This document shows, piece after piece, positions 10,579 to 20,995 of a DNA stretch of 64,000 nt. Source of the DNA: Sphagnum compactum (lineage: Eukaryota > Bryophyta > Sphagnopsida > Sphagnales); assembly GCA_965153455.1 (NCBI GenBank), contig OZ234494.1, positions 10,478,001 to 10,542,000 on the forward strand, read 5' to 3'. Under the pieces are notes generated by a model. That model ran no database searches, was not told where the DNA came from, and worked only from the letters and a program-made list of their open reading frames with translations. The first letter of the stretch is position 1. Each line of letters starts with the position of its first letter. Made by a program: the position numbers and the translations under genes.

Positions 10579-10821
10579 GGCAGCTCAGCTTGTGGAGCGC
10601 TCGCTTAGCAATAGCTAGGGAGTGCTGCAAAGGGTTCCTCAGGACCTTTGGGAAAGATTTGGGAAAATAGAAGTGTGCAATGGAACCGTGTTCGGCCAGC
10701 CCAACGATATAGAGGGGGACACTGACTGTAACTCTTAATCTGGCCTGCGGGGACTGCCTGCGGGAGGGAAAAAATAATTCCATTTTCTGGGGCTGCGGGG
10801 TTTAGGGTGAGCACTACGGTA

Positions 10822-12185
10822 ATGAAATTATTCAGAGTAATATAAGCTTTGAATATCACTTATTTACATCAACATTATGAAAACATCAATCATGATCATA
10901 ACCTTCAAATGTCTTATATCTTATGTTTTATAGAAACAAGAATACACCATGCATAAATAGACGTGCACAAATTATAAATTCATCAAAATATTCATATATT
11001 TCAATCCATGATGGTCATAGGTTAATGATGATGTATGACATACACATGCACTTAGATTCCTTTAATACAATAACTAGTGATGGTTCATAATATATAACAT
11101 TAACTTTTAATATTAATACACGAAATAATACGCGAAATAAAAAACATATTGTGTGTATAGGCTCATTCATATTCAATTTTTACATTCTTAAACAATCTTC
11201 AAATTATAATTCTATAATCTCCTGAACATTGTCCAATCATCATTATGGGAGATTTGAATGTTGACATTCTAAAAGACAATAACCAACAAAAAAAAAACAA
11301 GAATTATTATATTTCATAGATAAATTCCAATTAAAATCACAATTTAGTGAAAACATCACAAAAGCTGGATCTCAATTAGACCATATATCGACAAATGTCC
11401 TTGGAAATGAATGCAAAACTAGTGTAACAAAAGCATGTTGGTCAAATTTTCATGAACCGATTTATATTACATTCAAATTACCAAACACACTTTCAATGTA
11501 TAAAGAAAAACCATTAATGTCTCCATTTATTTAAAGTGTAACATTTGTGAAAATATGCATGTAAATGTTGCATTTTCCACCTAATTAATTACTCCCAAAA
11601 TGTTGGCACCTTGTGGGTTGAATTTGCATTTTTACATTTTTTCATCAACCATGTGCGAAAAAAAATCATAAATATCAATAACAAGACAAAAAAAAATTTG
11701 AATGATTTTTTATCCACATGTACACTCATCAAACATCATAACAAAACACCTTTCATGAAAAACCTAAAACCCAAATGCGACAAAAACAAATATGAAAATT
11801 GTCAAATTCTCAAACTTCAAAATGAAAAAGACTAAAAATAAAAATCTTTCTATGTAAATTATATCCATTCAATATTGATGTTTGTTTCAAACATTGCAAT
11901 ACCTCGTGCACATTGCTAAAAAAATTTACATTTTGAAAAACTTGGATTTTTTAAACAATATAATTATTTTCAACTTTATATTCATTTGCATGGTTAAAGA
12001 AAATAAAATCAAATTATGATTTCAATTTTTAAATATCCACAATGAATTCTAAGATGGTTAGAAAACTTTAATTTTTAGTACAAATGCGAACCTTTTTTTA
12101 ATAATCTTTCATAAAGCCAACAAACTTTCATCCAATATAACTTGAGTTCATAGTAGAACATTAAATGTAATACATTATTTTCAAA
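10822..12185. other. AT-rich gene-free interval
   Basis: Very AT-rich sequence. Frames are short and low-complexity; the longest (74 codons, 11611-11835) is Lys/Asn-rich and not protein-like. No repeat boundaries seen. Confidence 0.5.
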
Positions 12186-12880
12186 ATAGAGCCTCTCGTG
12201 GTAGAGCCGCTTGTTTTCGCTCTTTCTACCCCTCTTGTCCTCCCACACACATACTCTCCTTCTCTCCTCTTCTCTATCATGCTACCACACACTCCCCTCT
12301 TCACTCTTTCTACCCTGATTATTCTCCCATAATCGCCCTCTCCTTTTTTCTACCCTTTTCTTTTTCTATCTTGCTACCACAAGCACCTTCCCTTTCTATG
12401 TCTTTCTGCCCTACTTATCTTCACACACACACTCTCTCCCTCGTTCTATCCCTTTCCCCTTTTTTTCATGCTGCCACACACACCTCTTTCAGAGACACAA
12501 AAAGGACGGAAACAAAAAAGAAAAAGAAAACTTACTTGGAGTGAATGAAGAAGCTACTGCCAAAAGAAAATTGAGAAGGCATTTGGAAGACAGGCATTGG
12601 AAGGCATTGCTCCTTGGATTGCTCGGAAAAAAGAAGAAGAAAAAAAAAACACTTGAAGGTGTTGCCACTAGAAGAAGAGAAAGAAGAAAAAAGAGAAAGA
12701 AAGTGTGCTGCTGCTAGATGAAGAGAAAACAGTGAGAAGAAGAGGGAAACAAAAACAACTTTGTTGTTGGGATAGCTATGGATGCTATTGCGTAGCTACA
12801 TGTTTAGTTTTTTTCAAATTGAGGTGTAGGGTCGAGCAGGGAAAGAGAAAAAAAAAGAAAAACCTAGTCTGGGTTCATCC
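12186..12880. repeat. Pyrimidine-rich tandem block followed by purine-rich block
   Basis: About 12186-12490 the top strand is CT-rich in roughly three and a half imperfect ~93-bp units marked by GCTACCACA and CTTTCTACCC. From about 12495 to 12880 the same strand switches to A/G-rich (AGAAGAAGA, AAAGAAAAAGAAAA). Such strand asymmetry can form triplex DNA. A 62-codon frame within the purine part is low complexity and not called. Confidence 0.6.
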
Positions 12881-13954
12881 CAAAACGACCTGAACGGCCC
12901 CATCCACCAACTGGTGCGATGGTGGGTGCTGGGTCACAGCGGCCGTCCTTTGGTGAAGTTGAAATTCTTAACTATTTGATGAGTTCAGTGAAGCTGAGTA
13001 ATTCAACCTAGATTGGCAACCCAACAACACCATTTGTAAAAACTGGATGGCTGAATGAGGATCTTCTTCTGGCCTCTGTAACAGATCTTTTGAGAATATG
13101 TATTGGATTTCAGCTTTCTAGGACAGCTCAAACTGAACAAGCCATTTACTCACCTTGTGCAAATGCAATGGCTGTGCCCCATGTGGCGAGTTCAAATAGC
13201 AACAATTAAAAATGCAAAATATTTCAAATGAATTGATAGTTCACGCTAACACCTGGTGAACATTCCTTCAAATGTGGAACTAAATGCAGACTGGCGAAAT
13301 AGAACAGCCTTTTTAAAAAAAACTGGCGAAAAGTAGCCGAAAAGCGAAAAAAAAAAAAAAACTCTGTGAAATTGCCTTTTAAAAAATAAGGTGTAAAATG
13401 ACAAATGTTGTCACATTGCATCCATCTGTCGCACATTTATAGCCTGTGAATATAGATAAAACAGCTGTGATTTCATCCATTTTTCATCCTTACCTGTCCA
13501 TTTGTCTCTTCATTTATTTTGTGTCCGTCGTTATGCTACAAACATCTAGATCATTAAAAGCAATGACCTATCCCCACTACTAGGGACATTGGTAGTCCTT
13601 GCCTAGTAGGGAGACCTTTAAGTTGAGACCTTTAAAAGTGACGACCTATCCCAATTCTTAATGAAATTTATTTGTTGCGTGTAGCTGAATCCCAATGCAG
13701 TGGTGCTTATTTAAATTGTGCATAGCCAAAGACCTTATGCTTTTGCACTTGTAACAAAACTACCTTGGTCATAGCCACCTGTTGGAATTTCTAAATTTCC
13801 TAAAAAAGAAAAAAAGGGCTAGAGTAAAAACCATCCATCACCAAAAATATGAACGGTTAATTGAAACAGTGCACCATCATCAATTGAATCCCCATTAAAC
13901 TCATGTGAATCTTCCTGAGTTGCTATTTTTCTTCTTTTGAAGCACAACAGCGAA
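12881..13954. other. Gene-free interval
   Basis: AT-rich, with poly-A/T runs and no convincing frame. Around 13560-13660 the phrase GACCTATCCC occurs twice, and GAGACCTTTAA is repeated, as a short local duplication. Confidence 0.45.
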
Positions 13955-14095
13955 AACCCCATGTGACAAGCTGTTGGCAAACCCTCAATGCATGCTCATT
14001 GGCAGAAGGCCGACAGGAGTTTCACCTGCACGCCACTGGGTTTGAACCCAGGACCTTATCACAAACACAGAGCTCCTAGGTTTTAGTGAAACTAG
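13955..14095 (-). repeat. tRNA-derived SINE (copy 2, inverse orientation)
   Basis: Read on the minus strand it carries box B GGTTCAAACCC (plus-strand 14038-14049) followed by AGTGGCGTGCAGG, CCTGTCGGCC, GGGTTTGCC and GCTTGTCA, matching the body of the copy at 4671-4870. The box A side is degenerate. Next to it AGCTCCTAG and its complement form a short hairpin at 14080-14105. Confidence 0.6.
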
Positions 14096-14105
14096 GAGCT
14101 GTTGT

Positions 14106-15370
14106 TATTTATGGTCGACTGTGTGTTTCTTTTGCTCTCTGTTTTGTTTCTTATTTTTTGTCATCTATTTTTTAATTTTCTTTTAAGATTATTTTACTGT
14201 ATTTCCCTTTTTTGTTTCATGTTTAAATGTTTACAAAAAATTTCTAATCGTTAAAGTGTTTTTCAGTTTTTAGTTTTTTTCTAGTTTTTTCCCTTTTAAA
14301 AAATATATTTGTTCTGTTTGGATGGATGACGGGAGGGACAACGGGACGGATGGACAACGGGACGGATTCAGGGGAAGCTTCATTTAATATCCCGACGTCC
14401 TTTACTATATGTAATTCCTCCTTCAGTAGCAGTGCTCCATCAGGTTCCTGAATTGGCAAACAAGCCTACCGTTATGAGTTGTAGATTTCACAGCATAATG
14501 CACAAGAGAAGGAGCAATTTGAAGATGCATGTACACTTCCATTGGCCCAAAAATATAACAATGTGTGCCTCTGAAAATAGACCCAAAAGAAAGAGAAAAT
14601 AAACTCCCAAAACAAGAGGAAATCGCATATACATTCCTCTTTTCATCTACAAAGGATGAAGTTCATTCATTGTCATCCACATTTCATGATGGCCTATTTT
14701 AGCCACATGTGGCCTTGGTTTTAAGATCTTCTCTTTGACCATGTTGGATCATATGAAAGGCCATCTTTTGAGGACCCGAGATGCTACATCCACCATTTGG
14801 AGTTGGAGCCTACTAACAATAACCCTATATCACAATTCTTTATAATTTCATAACTAATTTTTTTTTAAAAATAATTTTCAACTTGGGTTCAGTTTTAATC
14901 CTTTTTTTATTTAAATATGTAAAGATTTTTATTTTTTATTTATTTATTCAATACTGAGAGAGCCTGATTTAGTCTAAGCATGGGATATTTGTACTATTTA
15001 GAAATAATTTAAATGGATTTTGGGATTTTAACCATGGTACTAACGTGAGTTAGCGTTCACCCAAGGCCCACCTAAGGTACCACTTACTACACAAATTAAG
15101 CGTAAATAAAAAAAATTTAAAAAAAAGAGAGAGAAAAAAGTACGTTTCTTTGTGTATGGATTTTCTGCTATGTAATCATGAAGAGTCAGTTTGTGTATGG
15201 AATCTCCTGGTTCAGATTATGAACCTTGCTTGCCATCAAGGATAATATTATTCTTCCCTACCCTAGTCAGATTACGAGCCAGAATGGTCTGAGTTGGCAG
15301 GTTATTATCCAATCTTTTCTCATATCTGGTGCGCTTGCCCGGAAGCAGTCTGAGTTAGCAGTCGGAGTAT
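14106..15370. other. Gene-free interval upstream of the monooxygenase
   Basis: AT-rich. Contains short duplications (ACGGGACGGAT near 14340-14365) and, from about 15205, degenerate beginnings of the promoter repeat array (CAGATTACGAGCC and TCTGAGTT phrases). No gene seen. Confidence 0.45.
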
Positions 15371-15782
15371 GCAGATTACAAATTGTAATGGTGCAGAGGA
15401 TTTATGCAGATTACAAACTGTAATGGTGCAGAGAATTCAATCCAAATTACGAGTATAATAGTGCAGAGAATGTCTGCAGCTTTACAATTGTAAACGACTC
15501 AAAGAATTTATGCAGATTACGAGTGTAATAGTGTGGAGAATTTATGCAGAATACGAGTGTAAATGGTGCAGAGAATTTATGCAGATTACGAGTGTAATAA
15601 TGCGGAGAATTTATGCAGATTACAAGAGTAAATGGGCAGTGAATTTAATCCAAATTTACGATTATAATAGTGCAGAGAGTATATGCAGATTACAAGTGAA
15701 AATGCTAAAGAGAATGTAATCCAAATTACGAGTGTAATAGTGCAGAGAATTTATGCAGATTACACATGGAATGGTGCACAGA
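15371..15782 (+). repeat. Tandem array of ~12 units of 33-37 bp, most with an ATTAC...GTAAT dyad
   Basis: Units start with GCAGATTAC or CAAATTAC and run through (A/G)GTGTAAT, (A/G)GTGCAGAGAA and TTTAT, for instance GCAGATTACGAGTGTAAT. Most contain the inverted repeat ATTAC-N4/5-GTAAT; a few are degraded. Units are diverged from each other, so the array is not brand new. It stops about 15 bp before the TATA box of the monooxygenase gene, which places it as a possible upstream regulatory block. It has no unique spacers and is not a CRISPR. A 69-codon frame across it is an artefact of the repetition. Confidence 0.9.
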
Positions 15783-15796
15783 GTTTGCTCGAGGAA

Positions 15797-15804
15797 TATA
15801 AAAA
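15797..15804 (+). promoter_or_regulatory. TATA box of the monooxygenase gene
   Basis: TATAAAAA immediately after the repeat array and 230 bp upstream of the ATG at 16027. Transcription would start near 15830, giving a ~200-nt leader. Confidence 0.6.
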
Positions 15805-16026
15805 GGAGGAGAACGAGAGGAAGAAAGAACCCACACGTTCTCTGGTGAAGTTCACAACGGTCGGTGTCGGGAACGAGCTTGTTATCTTCCCGTCTGGCTG
15901 CGCTTGCTTGCTTCTTGCTTTGCTTGTGCATTGCTGCAATCCCTCCTCTTCGTCGCTTGCAAATCTCAAATTGGTATCAGAAGAATCCTCTCTCTCTTTC
16001 TCTCGTGGATTCGGGTGTGTACAGTC

Positions 16027-19000
16027 ATGCCGGAGCATCATGCCGCTGTGGATACAGCAGCGGTTGAATTAGAGACAATGAAAAGACCACCCTTGGTGGA
16101 CAGAGCATTGATAGTGGGCGGAGGTTTAGGAGGCCTCGCTGCAGCCATTCAGCTGCGAAAATTTGGAATCGATGCACAGGTGAGACAGACAGACAGAGAG
16201 CTCATTTAGTAGCGTGTCTTGCTTGGATTGCAGTCAATTGGAACACAAAGTGCGAATTCTCTTGATATTTTTGAGCAATCTGTAGGGCTCTCTGTTAGGC
16301 TTTGCACAATCCATTGGTGGGAGGATGGTGGTCATATCCAGGAGGTTCCATGCAGATGATGATGATGATGATGATGCTGCTGCTCTAAAGGAAATCGTAA
16401 TGGAGTTTTGGAATACATAACATTTGCGGAGAAGATGTGAGAAAGTTTATTTTGTGGAGACCTGATTTTCGAAGTCTGCATATTAGCTTGTAGGATGGGC
16501 GGATGGGCGGATGGGCGGATGGGCGGGAGGGTAAGTAAGCCATGATCTGGGAGTTTTGAGGTGGTGGGCATGGTGGTGTGGCAGGTGTATGAGCAGAATT
16601 TGAGAATATCAGGGGGTGAAGGCACATTGATAACTGTGTTCCCGAATGGTTGTCAAGTACTACACAAGGCTGACCCAGAGATAGTGACCAAGGTAGAGTT
16701 TTTCTCTAAGATTAAACAAAGGGACTTTTTGGTGTTGGCTAAACCTTAAACCCTAAACCCTAAACACCCTTCATTCAATGTTTCCATCTGTTGAATTATT
16801 GTTTTGACCACTGACAATTACAAATCTCAAGTGTGGGTCAGTGATGATTTGGCCTCCCCAAAAACCATGCAGTTACGGGAAGCAGGAATTGTTGACTAGC
16901 ATGCATGGGTTGTGAACCCCAAGAGTGGAGAGCAAGTAGGCTCATGGGAGCTAATGGAACGCATGGAGAAGACATGGGCAACCAGCAGTTGCTATTCTTT
17001 GGAAGAATGTACTTAACATTTTGTCTGAAGCTTTGCCTGATGATTGCAAGCACATGGGTTATAAGTGTTTGGATGTTTCGCAGGTAAAAAGATCTTTCCT
17101 ATCTTTTTTTTTTCCTTTTTCTTTTCCAGGACACATCAGATGCCCGACATTTGTATTCTGTCTCCACATATACAATTCCCATCATTTGTTTCTTGTTTGG
17201 CACATACTCCTGCTGCCCGCAAGTGTATTTTTCCTTTTGTCTCCCCTGAAGATGTTTGACTGCTTTGATCCCATTACAAGTCTGACCTTGTTTGAACTTT
17301 CAAATTGTGGGTTGAAAGCGTGCACTCACTCCTAACTGAAGGTTTGGTGGTTTTGTAAGTGCACAGGATGAGGAAGGGGCAACTGTACAGTTTCAAAAGG
17401 GTGATGAATTAATTAGTGTCAAGGTAAAAATGTGGTCACGTTGAAGAAGAAGGGTCCCCTTTCAATTGTAGTTCTTCTACAGACAATTTTCTTTTAATCT
17501 AAGAGACTATTCTATGTTGTCCAGATTTAGAAGGACTCTAACTGTGGATCAAGTTCACAGATGCCATTCTTGGCAAAGCAATTTTACCGTGTTTATCATT
17601 TGGGTTTTTCTCCTCGTGTGATTAGAATGATTGGAAATCACAGTTGATGTTACTCTGTGGGAGCAGGCCCCTTTGGTCATTGGAGCTGATGGCATCCATT
17701 CTGTAGTTCGCTCCAAGCTTTTTGGGTCAATTCCACCACGTGACAATGGGCGCACAATGTGGCGTGCTTTGATTGATGAAGATCTCTGCAGTGACCTGGT
17801 GCCCCCTATTTCCCACTTCAGAATATTTGCTGTCACAAGTATTCTCCTGAGTTTGAATCAAAATGTAGAATTTTTGGGTGGATACCAAGTGGGCTATTCC
17901 CATGTTCTTGTCTATGTTCCTACAGTTCAGGATTCCAGTCTTATGGGAGGTTGAATCTACAATTTCCTGTCTGTTTTGTATCTCTCTCATTGTTTGATTT
18001 CCCAGCAGGATGGGGTTCTGATGGTTAGTGATCACTCAGGGAAACACCATCTCAAACTCAATGTAAAATACTTGTCAGAATATACACAGAAAGGTGAGAT
18101 AAAAGAGATTTGTTTGTGCAGGGCTTAAATGTAGGTTCTATGACTGCACTAGGAAATGGGCGAACCATGTTCATCGTCAATGGTTCTGGTGGGAAGCTTT
18201 ACTGGGCATACAGCTTGACAGATGAATCCACAGATGGTCGCTCTAAAGTGCGGTCTAAGGACCCTGCAGAGGTCAAAGCAAGGTTGAGGCAGGAGTTTGA
18301 AGGCTGGGATCTTGCTCTTAAAATTCTTGAGGTCAAGCCTCAAGCTTGCTTGCTGTGTCATTCCTAAGCTTCCATCACCTTAATGAATTTATCCCTTCCT
18401 CATAACTCTCCCTTTCCACTGGCCATCTTTTGGCAACCAGGTTCTAAGCTCTCAAGCCATTACGGACCTGAGCTGTGGATTATGATTGCAGGCTACAGAT
18501 GCAGAGTTGATATTGGAGAGAAGGGTGCTTGATCTCCCTGTACTGGAAGGATGGGCTTGTGGACGGGTAGCCCTCCTTGGAGGTACAACTATGAACAACC
18601 TCAGTTCTTCCTAACATCAGTGTTCATTAGACATCAATGTTGTTCATGAGAGTCCCTTTGGTCTGTTAAAATGCATCAAGTTCTGCCAATGATTCATAAT
18701 CCTGGACATAATTGTCATGAATGCTTCTTTGTTTCTGTTTGCCAGAAATGTTTTGTGGTAGCAATTGAGGTCAGGAGAGGGCAAGATAGAAAATTATGAA
18801 ACACATCAGAATGTTATTCTGTCAGCAGCTAATCAGGCATGATTATGGATGTTTCCAAATATTCCACGTATCTGAAGGCAGCTAGTTGAAGCAATACCTG
18901 ATCTGTCAATGTTGGGATTGCCAGGATTTTGAAATCTCTGTTGAAGTTGACTATATGTGCAGATGCGGCTCATGCTGTGACACCAGCATTGGGACAGGGT

Positions 19001-19576
19001 GCCAATCTGGCCTTTGAGGATGGCTTAGAACTTGCCCTGCAACTGTCATCAGCTTATAATTTAAGGTTCTCTTTCATTACCCATTTGCTTGTTTTTTCTA
19101 TGGCAAAGGCAACTAGCCTTATGATGTCAGAATGTGGTATTGTTCTGTAACTACTTCTGATTCAGAGATCTCATAGCCATCAAAACAAGGACAGGAGTGA
19201 TGTAGAGAAAGGCAGGGAAGCGATAATAATGTCTCCATTTGATATTCAGAGATCCAGCTGACCATAGAGAACAGGAATTGGAATTCTTTTGGGATACCAT
19301 CACGTTGTATTTGTACCATTTGTGTTTATCATGTTGTGTTGCTTTGCTCAAGAATCTGTGGCACATTTGTTGGCTTAGGTTGTGAATTGCTGGTGCTGAT
19401 TTTTTTTTTCCTTCATCAGGAGTGCACTAGAAGCTTATGAGAAACAGCGGATACCCCGGGCACAACTAATATCCGAGAGAACACAAGCAATGGGGATTCC
19501 AACTCTGCCAAGTTTTTATGACTGGCTCTATACTGCAATTCCCTCAAGCTCTCTCAAGCAAGTACTTCATGTGTGA
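16027..19576 (+). CDS. FAD-dependent monooxygenase, nine exons, exon 3 damaged
   Basis: Class A flavoprotein monooxygenase (PF01494 type, related to salicylate/urate hydroxylase and zeaxanthin epoxidase families), adding oxygen to an unknown substrate. Exons: 16027-16179, 16585-16692, 16873-17083, 17367-17423, 17667-17798, 18122-18331, 18492-18582, 18963-19065, 19420-19576, about 406 residues, normal for the family. The FAD-binding motif ALIVGGGLGGLAAA lies in exon 1, the DG motif VIGADGIHSVVR in exon 5, and the ribose-binding GD motif GDAAHAVTPALGQGA across exons 7-8. The C-terminus is EAYEKQRIPRAQLI...KQVLHV. There is no obvious long transit peptide or membrane segment, so cytosol is likeliest. 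All junctions keep phase except exon 3, which has in-frame TAG (16897-16899) and one surplus base near the GGG at 16976-16978. Starting exon 3 at 16900 avoids the TAG but not the frameshift. The gene may be a young pseudogene, or the base may be a sequence error. Confidence 0.85.
16357..16383 (+). repeat. GAT/GCT trinucleotide repeat in intron 1
   Basis: Seven GAT repeats followed by GCTGCTGCT, within the first intron of the monooxygenase. Confidence 0.8.
16495..16528 (+). repeat. 8-bp minisatellite GATGGGCG x4 in intron 1
   Basis: Four uninterrupted copies of GATGGGCG, then GGAGGG, inside the first intron of the monooxygenase. Confidence 0.85.
16744..16766 (+). repeat. Interstitial telomere-type motif
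   Basis: TTAAACCCTAAACCCTAAAC, about two and a half CCCTAAA units (the plant telomere repeat, also the 'telobox'), in intron 2 of the monooxygenase. Confidence 0.75.
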
Positions 19577-20995
19577 GCTTAAGTGTGTTTCTATTTCTAT
19601 TAAGATATACATGGGCAGATTGGCAAAACAATTCCGACCATATGGGTCATCTAAGATTTGCCAATTTTCCAACTGCTCTGTGCAAGGCTGTCAACTGTTA
19701 GCCATCATGTTTGTTCCAATCAAAAGCCATGGAGGTGGTTTTGACCAGCATTAATTAATGTATTTGGATGTTGCACCAGTGAGGAGATATTATCGGTACC
19801 GGACTGGCTGGCCACAAGCACAATCTGTAAGGAGTAAATCCTCCTACAAGTGTAGAGTATAATTTTGAACTTCTTGTGACACTCAAGTCAATTGGGGTTA
19901 AGTATTGGAAGGTTGTTATTGGATTCAGTTCTTAGACTAGTCATGCTAGTTGTTTATTGTGTACAATCTCTGGGTTTTTGTGACGCTCTCGTAAACTTCA
20001 ACATGTATTTTTCACATGATGGTCTCAGGAACATGACTGTGTGAAACTCCCAATTGTTACGATCATTTTGAATCAAAATTTCAAAGGTCTTGGAGTGCAT
20101 GGAAAGGTGCCTTCTGTATGACATGAGGAATTGCTTAAATTTAGTCACCTAAATGTTGTGCTTGGGATTGCTTGTAGTGGCCTGCATGTTATGCTTGGAT
20201 CATGAGAGGAGCTTCCATTTGGACTAGTAATATGGCTGTATGAGATTGAGAGTGTTTATGCAGTTTTTTTTCTGCCCCCTCTCCATTTTGTGATGTAGCC
20301 AAAGTGATGATTGTCCAAAGAAGATTTGGTGAAATGTAAACAGGATACAAAGTAAACATTTAAGCATCCTGTAAGTTCAAACTACTTCATTGCTTTTCCT
20401 ACAGACCAATTTTATTGTTTTTCCTATCCTTCTACCTGTAGGACACTCTCACCATGCACCTGTCTTCAATTTGCCCACTTGTCAATGGTTGCATACCAAG
20501 TGCCAGTCATAAGTCATAACCTTGAAGCTTGGAAAAAGAAAAAGCAACACGTGCAACCTGACTTGTGTAATTCACAGATGTCAATCTTTAGCCATTCATA
20601 TTCATGTTTTGCATAATCATGTTTTGCATAATTGACAGGCTACATTTGACAGGCTTAATTTTGGTAACTTGGTAACTCAGATGCTACATCTGACTGGTAC
20701 ATCAGATTGAATAGAAGTACCATCTGATAAAAGTAACTTGGACATCAGATGGTACTTCTTGCTTCGGAAGCATACAAGATTTTGTATATACAAATGGCTT
20801 TACACTGCATAGCAGGCCGCTTTTTTCAATTGATGAGTACACATGTTTGTTTGTTTTGACACAATGCTTTACAACCTATTCAAATGCAAAGAATCGAGCT
20901 ACCTAAGTCCCTGAAAAATTATGTACAGAAGTGTGATCATAACAGAGAGGGTTTAGATTATGCAACTAAACTTGTCCTTCTATTCTCTATCCAGC
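19577..20995. other. Convergent intergenic region between monooxygenase and RSH
   Basis: Holds both 3' untranslated regions. No further gene is seen. Contains the perfect stem-loop at 20713-20759. Confidence 0.6.
20713..20759. repeat. Perfect 16-bp inverted repeat, 15-nt loop
   Basis: AGAAGTACCATCTGAT at 20713-20728 is exactly complementary to 20744-20759. It lies between the 3' ends of two convergent genes. Plants do not use rho-independent terminators, so its role, if any, would be RNA processing or a relic of a foldback element. Confidence 0.8.

Larger units (their letters stand above)
7496..10819 (+). mobile_element. GC-rich pogo/Tc1-like DNA transposon, near-complete
   Basis: The element is bounded by a perfect 26-bp terminal inverted repeat beginning CCGTAGTGCTCACCCTAAAC (left 7496-7521, right 10794-10819) and flanked on both sides by TA (7494-7495 and 10820-10821), the target duplication of Tc1/mariner/pogo elements. 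Inside each end are repeated GTGCGGGG/CTGCGGGG motifs (about 7543-7645 and 10744-10800), typical of subterminal transposase-binding repeats. It carries one spliced transposase gene (7710-10254) with a pogo-like DDD domain and ends in an acidic open segment to 10578. Its coding part is strongly GC-rich while the host DNA on either side is very AT-rich, so the element stands out compositionally. Perfect TIRs and near-intact coding suggest a fairly recent insertion. Confidence 0.9.

Noticed and set aside
10151-10783. 210-codon minus-strand frame over the transposase end
   Set aside because: Antisense to the GC-rich transposase exon 7 and its acidic tail, giving Leu/Pro/His/Ser-rich nonsense; no domain.
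15510-15719. 69-codon frame repeating IYADY/MQITS
   Set aside because: Produced by translating the ~35-bp tandem repeats; not a protein gene.
15371-15782. CRISPR-like array
   Set aside because: Units are contiguous without unique spacers, lie in a plant promoter and have no cas genes nearby; it is an ordinary tandem repeat.
16745-16766. Chromosome end or telomere fusion from CCCTAAA repeats
   Set aside because: Only about two and a half units, inside an intron, with ordinary sequence on both sides.
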